DNA of 64,000 bases from the NCBI GenBank assembly GCA_021292165.1, contig CM037877.1, forward strand, positions 210,098,715 through 210,162,714, in the 5' to 3' direction. Numbering within the stretch: the first letter of the stretch is position 1; each line of letters begins with the position of its first letter. This document shows positions 56,296 to 64,000 of this stretch, one piece after another. The notes under the pieces are model-generated. The model saw nothing but the letters and a program-made list of their open reading frames with translations. It was not told the DNA's origin and did no database searches. A program made the position numbers and the translations under genes. Source of the DNA: Shinisaurus crocodilurus. Lineage: Eukaryota > Chordata > Lepidosauria > Squamata > Shinisauridae.

Positions 56296-56490
56296 CAGCT
56301 GAAGGTCAGTGGGATTGCACATGCCTTGCATGCAGAAGGGACCAGGTTCAGATCAGGGACCAGGTGATGGGAACAACCTCTGCCTGAGACCCTGGAGAGC
56401 CACTGCCAGTGAGAGTAGACAGTACTGGGTCAAGTGGACAAATAGTCTGACCTGGTATAAGGCAGCTTCCTGTGTTCCCTGTGTTCAGGG
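56296..56490 (+). mobile_element. tRNA-derived SINE (MIR-like head)
   Basis: GCACATGCCTTGCATGCAGA and AGGTTCAGATC look like a tRNA D-arm to B-box segment. The 3' part reads AGTCTGACCTGGTATAAGG, then CAGCTTCCTGTGTTC. A minus-strand relative is at 59655-59850. Confidence 0.6.
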
Positions 56491-56494
56491 GGGC

Positions 56495-57120
56495 ACTCAC
56501 ACAGTTCAGGCACCTGTCCACCCTAGAACAGAACCTTGGAAGTTTGCGTGGTTTCTCAATGAAGCATCTCACCACACTTCTGGTAAGCCCCTCACTGTGC
56601 CAACTTCCTATTGGAGTGGGGGTGGCTACCAAGACTGCATGGACTCATCCCAGATGGCCCTGACAAGGCTGGTGGCTCTGTGCCGAAATTTTCCACACTG
56701 GTCCACCCCCACCATAGGAGATCCAGGGATGGACCTTAGCCAGTGAATCATCAGTGTGAGTACAGCACTTTTCTTCGTGCAAGCCAACATAGGTAGGGGA
56801 GAGTGGGATTGCAGTGGCAATCAGTAGACTGTATGGTATCTATGCGCGTATGAACTGAATGCAGGTGGGCTCTCTGCATGTGGTTGGAGACTGTGCAAAT
56901 TCCCCCACTGCACATACAGAGTGTACCGTAAGTGTAACATAACAGAGCCGCCTTGAGTGCCATTTTTGTTGGTAGAAAGCTGGGGTACATATCAAACAAA
57001 TGAGTGTGTACAGTTTTTATGTCCACATGGGATTGTACAGATGATCCTAGTGAACATATGTAGGCTTTCCACCACAAGCTGCTTCTCCCTACTTGCATTT
57101 GCGATACGTGTGCTTGATTG
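56495..57120. other. No recognised feature
   Basis: Unique-looking DNA; short frames without domains. Confidence 0.5.
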
Positions 57121-57127
57121 TGTGAAG

Positions 57128-57280
57128 GCCTGTGGCCCACGCTGGCTCAGCTTGTCCGAGCGTGGAAAGCTAAGCAGGGTCAGGCCTGGTTATTACCCCT
57201 CCTCTAGTTTTCTGCATTGAGCAGGGGGTTGGACTCGATAGCCTTGTAGGCTCCTTCCAACTCTATGATCTATGAAATCT
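57128..57280 (+). mobile_element. 5S rRNA-CR1 chimeric SINE lacking box C
   Basis: Starts GCCTGTGGCCCACGCTGG and continues AGCTTGTCCGAGCGTGGAAA, then GCTAAGCAGGGTCAGGCCTG and GTTATTAC. It then jumps to CCCTCCTCTAG; the TTGGATGGGAGA segment is missing. The CR1-like tail to CTATGATCTATGAAATCT is complete. Confidence 0.85.
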
Positions 57281-57599
57281 ATAAGTGCTGATACATTACA
57301 GATATGTGTTCGCATGTTTATATTGGATACCCATGTTGTCCTTCACTGGTGTTTGCATTTTGTTCCCCAAGCTTTTTTCAGAAGCTGGAAAATATCCTGG
57401 AAGTCGCTTATCAGTGACGGCAGGGATGGAAGTAAAACTCTTTGTTCCCAAAGGCAGGCAGTCTTCAGAAGAGACATCCCCTGCTTCATTTGCTTTCCAT
57501 CCACTCACACACATCTATCCTATTTGAGGGTCTGGGAAAGACTTATGCTGCAATTGAATAACACTTACTGGGGAATAAATCTCACTGAATGCATTTGTT

Positions 57600-57700
57600 T
57601 ATTGTAAGTATAAGTATTCCGCCCTTCAGTCATATTCCCAGGGTAGTTGGGGAAAAGAATAAAACAATTACTAAAATGTAAACGCAAAAACATAATAAAT
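57600..57700 (-). repeat. Old LINE/SINE tail
   Basis: TATTCCGCCCTTCAGTCATA after a T-rich start reads on the minus strand towards an A-rich end. Family not identified. Confidence 0.35.
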
Positions 57701-57704
57701 TAAA

Positions 57705-57960
57705 AGAGAGCCAGTGTGGTGTAGTGGTTAGAGTATTGGACTGGGACTCTGGAGATCCAGGTTCTAGTCCCCCACTCTGCCATGACTCACTGGGTGACTT
57801 TGGGCCAGTCACTGACTCTCAACCTAACTTACCTCACAGGGTTGTTGTGAGGATAAAATGGAGAGGAGGAGGAGGATTATGTAAACTGCCCTGGGTTCCT
57901 TGCAGGAAAAAAGGTGGGATATAAATATAATAAATAAACTATAATAAATAAAATAAATAG
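57705..57960 (+). mobile_element. tRNA-derived SINE, Sauria-like, well preserved
   Basis: GAGAGCCAGTGTGGTGTAGT, GTTAGAGTATTGGACTGG and GGTTCTAGTCCCCC give a tRNA-like head. It ends GGTGGGATATAAATATAATA with an AAATAAATAG tail. Confidence 0.9.
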
Positions 57961-58039
57961 AAGGCCATGAAATCATAAAAGCAGCATAAAATAGTAGTAA
58001 TAAAATTTCATTTTAAGGTCAGGGGGGCGGGGGGAAGCT

Positions 58040-58200
58040 GTTTGCCTGGCCCCGAAAAGAAAATAAGGTAGGTGGTAAGTGAACCTCTTTAGGAAGAACG
58101 TTCTACAACTGGGGGTGCCACCACTGAGAAGGCGCTCTCTCTTGTAGCCACCCAAAATGCTCAAATGTTGTTGGGAGATACACGCAGGAGGCCCTCTACT
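58040..58200. repeat. Ancient LINE remnant
   Basis: GAGAAGGCGCTCTCTCTTGT and AGCCACCCAAAATG resemble conserved 3' coding parts of old LINEs. Orientation and family are unsure. Confidence 0.35.
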
Positions 58201-58449
58201 GAAGATCTTAACGTAATATTTATTTCCAAGTAGACATGCATAGATCAGGCTCTTAAAATGAGTAGTTTGTTTTTAAGCCACATTTAATATTTTTTTTATA
58301 GAAAAGGATCCTAAAAATGTGTTAAATATATAAACAAATATTCAATCAACAGAAATCTAGGCTGGGGTTTGCCCACACGGGCAAATCTTGGGACGTTTTG
58401 TTTTAACATATACTACTAGTGGCTTGTGCAGTCTGCTCTTAATACAGGC

Positions 58450-58543
58450 TGCAATCCTATATTTACTTGCCTGGAAGTAAGCCTCATTTAATGTAGTGGG
58501 ACTTATTTCAGAGTAGACATGTATAGGATTGCACTGGTAACCT
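58450..58543. mobile_element. MITE with TGCAATCCTATA inverted ends
   Basis: TGCAATCCTATA and TATAGGATTGCA are exact inverse ends. The centre has GGAAGTAAGCCTCATTTAAT and GTGGGACTTATTTCAGAGTA. Confidence 0.75.
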
Positions 58544-58693
58544 CACAAACTATCATAGGTACTAGTCATAACACCCTATATGGGAATATTTTAAAGACAT
58601 TCCCTCTATAGGTAATAAGGAAAACATGCAAAATGTATACAGTGAGCCAAAGAGATGCAAAGCTTGGCTGTAAAAATGAAACCATGTAAATAA

Positions 58694-58739
58694 TATTTAT
58701 TTATTTATTTATCTATCTATCTATCTATCTATCTATTTA
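58694..58739. repeat. (TATT)n(TATC)n microsatellite
   Basis: Tetranucleotide run changing from TTTA to CTAT units. Confidence 0.92.
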
Positions 58740-58744
58740 GAATA

Positions 58745-59110
58745 TTTCTGGATCGTCTCTTTGCTCAATGAGCTGTCGAAGTGATGTATAAATAAAAATA
58801 ATAAAATAAATAAGCTACAGAAAGCTGAACAAAACAATCTGGAAAAACTACAATACAATAAAATGGGAGTAAATAGTAAAATCAGAGAGCAGCATTAACT
58901 ATTAAAAGTTGTGGTCAGGTTTGCACCATTATTTAGGAGATACATGAAAAGGTATGGATGGGAAATGTGATTTAAATCCGTGATTAAACTGGGCCTTTTT
59001 TCTTGCCGATTTAAATCATCTTGATCTTAATCAACCCACCCTAGTCCTACCTGCTCCTCAGTTTTCTGGCTGCTGCGTTTCTCTGCTGGCTTGTGCTGTT
59101 TCTCTAAAGG
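58745..59110. other. No gene recognised
   Basis: A-rich stretch (58785-58880) perhaps from an old minus-strand LINE tail. Nothing further seen. Confidence 0.4.
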
Positions 59111-59115
59111 CACCA

Positions 59116-59214
59116 CACAATCCTATGCAAGTTTAGTCAGAACAAAAGCCTACAACTCCCAGCGTTGCCCAGCCAGCTAGGCCTTTGTTCTGTCTAAACT
59201 TGCATAGGATTGTG
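59116..59214. mobile_element. Palindromic MITE with perfect 21-bp ends
   Basis: The 21 bases from CACAATCCTATGCAAGTTTA onward are exactly inverse at 59194-59214. Pairing extends inward with few mismatches (TCAGAACAAAAGCC / GGCCTTTGTTCTGT). Confidence 0.85.
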
Positions 59215-59440
59215 CCCTAAATGCTCTTCAAAAAGATGCACTACTCAAGCCACGCTAGACGGGACAAAGAATGAGGTGTTCGTAAGCAAAACATGACAAG
59301 TTATAACTGAGTTGTGTCCCTGTGGATGCAGCCTAACAAAATTATGAACACCATTTGATGCCTCTTTGGTGGCCTAATCAATAAAATTAGTTGATGGGCT
59401 GTGATTTTGTTCTTCAGGTATCAATGTAATGTGCAGACAG

Positions 59441-59526
59441 TGGGTTGTATCCAGTGTTAGTCTAACATAAATCCCATTCATTTCAATGGGTCTGCTCTAA
59501 GTAAAACTAAAATTGGATACAACCCA
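59441..59526. mobile_element. MITE with TGGGTTGTATCCA inverted ends
   Basis: TGGGTTGTATCCA and TGGATACAACCCA are exact inverse ends. The central CCCATTCATTTCAATGGG is also a small hairpin. Confidence 0.85.
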
Positions 59527-59654
59527 CATTAGCTGGTTTAAAATGGAGCTCTACTGTCAATTTTTTTTCTCCTCACCACTGTCTGTGAGCTGAACAAGAA
59601 AATGAATCCTCAATGAGAAACCTAATCCAATTCCTTACCAACATCTCAATCTAT

Positions 59655-59850
59655 TGCAGGTGAACATAGGAAGCTTCCTTATACCAGGTCAGAGACTATT
59701 TGCCCATCCATTACAGTATTGTCTACTCTGACAAGCAGCATCACCGGCCATCTGACCCTTAAAAACAATACAAAACTGGAGATGCCAAGGATTGAACCTG
59801 GGGCCTTCTGCATGCAAAGCATGTGCTCCTCCATGAGCTGTGGACCCACC
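59655..59850 (-). mobile_element. tRNA-derived SINE (MIR-like head)
   Basis: On the minus strand: GAGCACATGCTTTGCATGCA, AGGTTCAATCCTTGGCATCT and a 3' part ending AAGCTTCCTATGTTC. Confidence 0.65.
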
Positions 59851-60500
59851 CATAGCATGACTTTAAGAACCATTGTGTGATGACACCGTGAAAAGATGAC
59901 TTTCATTCGTGAATGGGCTTTCATTCACAATATAGGTCACCACAGACAGAACTTCCGCTCATATTGCCTCACACACAATTCTTAAGTGAGTGAGTTCAGA
60001 GCCAAGCTATACACTACAAGCAAGCATGTGTCACTGTAGCTCAATAGCCTTTTTTCCAATCTTAAATTTGAAAGTGTGTGTGTGTGTGTGTGTGTGTTTG
60101 ATCTGCAAGATAGGGAAGGGATTTGGAGTGGGGGAACAGTGAGAGGGGAACGGGTTAAGCTACCTCCCTCACCTTGCTACTTATCTGCTCTCACTTGGCC
60201 CCCACCAAGCAACTTTTCAAACTTAAGAAGACCCATTGGGCTACAGTTACACACACTTTCATGTAACATGTAGTTTGGCCTACAACTGCCAGCTGTCAAG
60301 TGTAGAGTCACAGCAGTCAGAGCCCACACAGACTGCCTGTCATTGTCTGGAGGGGTAGCAGTATGGGGCCCTGCTGGCCCTGACATTGCCATGCCAGCCC
60401 CCAATGTCTGCTACACCTGACCAGGGGTCCCAGTCACGTGGATCTCCTGTTTGTGTACAGTTGCATGTGCATAGGTACTCCTTTCATACATCTCACTCAA
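59851..60500. other. No gene recognised; (TG)n at 60075-60098
   Basis: Dinucleotide run followed by unique-looking DNA. Confidence 0.5.
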
Positions 60501-60926
60501 TGTGTGGACATTATGGGGTAGTGCTGGTGCTGTGACATCCCAGCCCCCTTCATGTGATTATTGTCGGCATGATTCTCTTCTGAATAGGGTTCCTGTGTAC
60601 AGATATCTGGCTTCAGTGATCCATTCCCTGGTAAACTCCTGGTTGGATTACTGCAATATGTCGTATATGGGGCTGCCCTTGAAGACGGTCCGGAAACTTC
60701 AATTAGTACAAAATATGGCAGCTAGGGTACTCACTGGAACTGGGTGTTTTGACCACATTACAGTCTAGTATTGTACCATCCTCACTCACTCCAAGTTCGT
60801 TTCTAGGCCCAATTCAAGGTGCTGGTGTTAATCTACAAAGCCCTTTATGGCTTGGGGTCACAGTACCTAAAGCACCACCTCTTCCCATGTGTTTTTATCC
60901 ATCACTTGAGGCCCTGTTCTAGTGTC

Positions 60927-62792
60927 TAGAATAGTGTCAGGAAGGCTAAAGCTGAGAATGAGCTAAGGTTAGCGAGGAATGCTAAAAGCACAAAAAAAGC
61001 TTTCTTCAGATACATGCACAGTAAAAGACAGAAGAAAGAACTGGTGTTCAACTACGCAATGAGGATGGCAAATTGATAACAGAAGACAAAGAAAAGGCAG
61101 AAGTGTTCATTCCTACTTCGGCTCGGTCTTCTCCCAAAAGAGGGTCTATGACCCCCTGGCAACCTGAAGTGCAGACTGAAGGGGCAGGATTGCAGCTTGA
61201 GATTAATAGGCAAATGGTCAAGGAGCACCTGATTACTCTGAACGAGTTTAAATCTCCAGGGCCTGATGAGCTGCATCCGAGGTAATAAAGGAACTGGCAG
61301 AAGAACTCTCAGAACCACTGTCTATTATCTTTGAGAAATCATGGAGGACAGGTGAAGTGCCAGACGACTGGAGGAGGGCAAATGTTGTTCCCATCTTCAA
61401 AAAGGGCAAGAAGGAGGAACCTGGGAACTATAGGCCAGTCAGTCTGACATCAATCCCCGGGAAGATTTTTGAGCAGATTATAAAGAAGTCAGTCTGCAAG
61501 CACCTTGAAAACAATGCAGTGATTACTAGAAGCCAGCATGGATTTGTCAAGAACAAATCCTGTCAGACTAATCTGATCTCATTTTTTGATCGGGTAACCT
61601 CCCTTGTGGACTGTGGGAATGCTGTGGACATTATATACCTGGACTTCAGCAAAGCTTTCGACAAAGTGCCTCATGATATCCTGATTAGTAAGCTAGCTAA
61701 GAGTGGGCTAGATGGAACAACTATCAGGTGGATCCACAATTGGCTACAGAATCGGACTCAAAGAGTGCTTATCAATGGTTCCTTCTCAAACTGGGGAGAG
61801 GTAACGAGCGGGGTACCACAGGGCTCGGTCCTGGGCCCGGTGCTCTTCAACATTTTTATTAATGACTTGGATCAGGAGGTACGGGGAATGCTTATCAAAT
61901 TTGCAGATGACACAAAGTTGGGTGGAACAGCTAATACTCTGGAAGACAGAAACAAAATTCAAAGTGACCTCGATAGGCTGGAGCGCTGGGCCGAAAACAA
62001 CAGAATGAAATTTAATAGGGATAAATGCCAAGTGCTGCACCTAGGGAGAGGAAACCAAATGCAGAGTTACAGAATGGGGGACACTTGGCTCAACAATACT
62101 ACAAGTGAGAAGGATCTGGGAATTGTGGTAGATCACAAACTGAATATGAGCCAGCAATGCGATGTGGCTGCAAAGAAGGCAAATGCAATTTTGGGCTGTA
62201 TTAATAGAAGTATAGCTTCCAAATCGCGGGAAGTGATAATTCCCCTTTACTCGGCACTGGTTAGGCCTCATCTTGAGTACTGCGTCCAGTTCTGGGCACC
62301 ACACTTTCAGAAGGATGTAGACAAACTGGAGAGGGTTCAGAGGAGGGCAACAAAGATGATAAAGGGACTGGAAACAAGGCCCTATGAGGAGAGACTGAAA
62401 GAACTGGGCATGTTTAGCCTTCAGAAGAGGAGACTGAGGGGAGATATGATCGCACTCTTCCAGTATTTGAAGGGATGTCACACAGAGGAGGGCAAAGATC
62501 TCTTCTCGTTCATCCCAGTTTGCAGGACACGGAATAATGGGCTCAAGTTACAGGAACCTAGATTCCACCTAAACATCAGGAAAAATTTCCTGACTGTCAG
62601 AGCAATAAGACAATGGAATCAACTACCTAGGGAGGTTGTGGGCTCTCCCACTCTGGAGGCATTCAAGGTGCAGCTGGACAGCCATCTGTCAGGGATGCTT
62701 TGACCTAGATTCCTGCATTGAGCAGGGGGTTGGACTCGATGGCCTTGTAGGCCCCTTCCAACTCTACTTTTCTATGATTCTATGATTCTATG
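60927..62792 (+). mobile_element. Young 5'-truncated CR1 nested in L2
   Basis: Starts at AATAGTGTCAGGAAGGCTAA and ends at the TTCTATG repeats. TGTTCTAGTG to the left and TGTTCTGAGTG to the right may be the target duplication. The 5' 400 bp has single-base deletions (near 61048, 61110, 61157 and 61278). Confidence 0.92.
61357..62703 (+). pseudogene. CR1 reverse transcriptase, longest intact frame in the window
   Basis: 448 codons, open from PDDWRRANVVPIFKKGKK to the natural CR1 stop after LDSHLSGML. It has motif A (YLDFSKAFDKVPHDIL), motif B ([19 protein letters not shown]), the catalytic FADDTKLGG and the C-terminal [20 protein letters not shown]. The endonuclease and RT N-terminus are truncated or frameshifted upstream, so it cannot move by itself. 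Confidence 0.9.
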
Positions 62793-63599
62793 TTCTGAGT
62801 GCCCCCACACACTAAGATTAGGGTGGCTACTCGTGAGCAGGCCTTTTCTGTGGTGGCCCCCAAATTGTGGAAAGCCCTCCCTAGAGAGGTTTGCCTGACT
62901 CCTACTTTGTTGACTTTTTGACACCAGGCAAACACCTTTTTATTCTCCAAAGCCTTTTAAAAGTATTTTTAACTGCTGCTTTCTTAATTTTTAATGTTTA
63001 ATACTGCATTTTAAATCCATGTTCTCCTTGTTTTTAGCTGCTCAGTTATTTATCTGTTTTAAATGCTGTATTCTTGTTGCTACTTTTAAACAATACTTTT
63101 AAAATCTGTTTTAGGATTAATTTTATTGCTTTTGCGTTTGTTGTGTAGGTTGCCCTGAAAGCTTTGGCTATAGGGCAACTCCTGAATTAAATGAATGAAT
63201 AAATAAAAATAAATAGATACGATCAAGGGATCTATATACCTGCATGCACAGACCTAAGGTATGGGAGTGGCATAGGATCATCAGAGTGTAGGATGTAGGC
63301 AGAAGGTTAGCCCTCCTTGGATGATCAGAAAAGAGTGTTCAATGGAGGGGCAGGCTTTGCCCTCACCCCCCCCAGCCTACATGTATTCATTAGAATTCTG
63401 TAGGGGTCCCCCATGCGTGCACGGCCTCTTTGCATGCACATGAAGGCTACCGCCTTATGTTCTAATCATGAATGCATGTGCCCTAAACAACTCAGGACCA
63501 GGATACCTAGTCAACTGTCTTCCCCTGTATACAACAAATTAACCCTTGAGATCTTCTGAGGAGGTCTCATTGGTCATCTTATGACCAACAGTATGTCAT

Positions 63600-63890
63600 C
63601 AAGCAACAGCACATAAGCAGGCCTTCTCAGTAGTGGCACCCCCAGCCCCGGAATGCTCTCCCACGTGTGGTCCTAGAGGTGGAAACTGTGGCGACCTTTA
63701 AACGCCTCTTGAAGATGCACTTGTTTACTCAGGCTTTTCCTGACTTACAATTGCACTGCTCTGTTTTACTGTTTTTCTAATATTTTAATGTATTTAGTAT
63801 TGTTTTTATATTGTATTTTATGTATTTTTATGTAAACCACTCAGAGATCTTATGCTATCAAGTGGTATATGGGCAGTTTATGCTCTCTAA
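63600..63890 (+). mobile_element. L2-like LINE 3' end fragment
   Basis: AAGCAGGCCTTCTCAGTAGT, CCCCGGAATGCTCTCCCACG and TTTAAACGCCTCTTGAAGAT match L2 C-terminal coding. A T-rich 3' UTR follows, with TGTAAACCACTCAGAGATCT. Confidence 0.7.
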
Positions 63891-64000
63891 CTTGCATTCA
63901 TTTATTGTGCTTTTGAATGCTTGAAAGGGGATGTCCTGACTGAGGAGCCTGGGTATAATGAATATGGCTTTTGTTGTTCCAGGCTTCTCTACTGAGCTAT

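Larger units (their letters stand above)
60500..63217 (+). mobile_element. L2-like LINE 3' part split by a CR1 insertion
   Basis: The left part (60500-60926) codes for a thumb-like SLVNSWLDYCNMSYMGLPLK and KLQLVQNMAARVLTGTG. The right part (62793-63217) resumes with GCAGGCCTTTTCTGTGGTGG and ends in GCCCTGAAAGCTTTGGCTAT and an AATAAATAAA tail. The two flanks fit one element interrupted by the CR1 at 60927-62792. Confidence 0.8.

Overview
This window looks like intronic DNA from a squamate reptile, most likely a lizard. It has one clear protein-coding exon in about 64 kb. The rest is dominated by CR1 and L2 LINEs, tRNA-derived SINEs resembling the squamate Sauria type, a third LINE group with an AP-endonuclease, hAT and TA-inserting MITEs, and microsatellites. 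The species assignment is an inference from repeat content.

The only host gene segment I can support is a 935-bp internal exon at 52578-53512 (+) with canonical splice sites. It encodes the central coiled-coil region of a TMCC family protein, best matching TMCC2 as I know the family. The exons before and after it, including the C-terminal membrane segments, are not in the window, so both flanking introns are long and full of transposons.

Layout. 0-3 kb: a 5'-truncated LINE with AP-endonuclease and reverse transcriptase. 3-16 kb: old SINE, L2 and CR1-L3-type remnants, foldback MITEs and simple repeats. 16.7-20.7 kb: a full-length minus-strand copy of the first LINE, bounded by an 11-bp target-site duplication. 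21-23 kb: three copies of a SINE built from 5S rRNA plus a CR1 3' tail. 23.5-25.4 kb: an L2 copy carrying a young hAT MITE. 33.7-37.8 kb: a C-rich minisatellite and an unidentified repeat, split by a near-complete CR1 whose insertion duplicated 93 bp. 39.4-41.7 kb: an old CR1 carrying a nested TA-flanked MITE, next to a young CR1. 42-43 kb: a 1.2-kb hAT element with an 8-bp duplication and a GC-rich tandem core. 48.8-52 kb: L2 copies and a pogo-like MITE. 52.6-53.5 kb: the TMCC2 exon. 54-60 kb: SINEs and MITEs. 60.5-63.2 kb: an L2 split by another young CR1.

The most interesting item is the 5S rRNA-CR1 chimeric SINE. Five substantial copies plus a fragment fall into two structural subtypes, one of them apparently older. 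Its head keeps much of the 5S internal pol III promoter and its tail matches the 3' end of the CR1 LINEs in the same window. This suggests a working pair in which pol III makes the RNA and CR1 protein inserts it. All the LINE reading frames seen here are truncated or broken.
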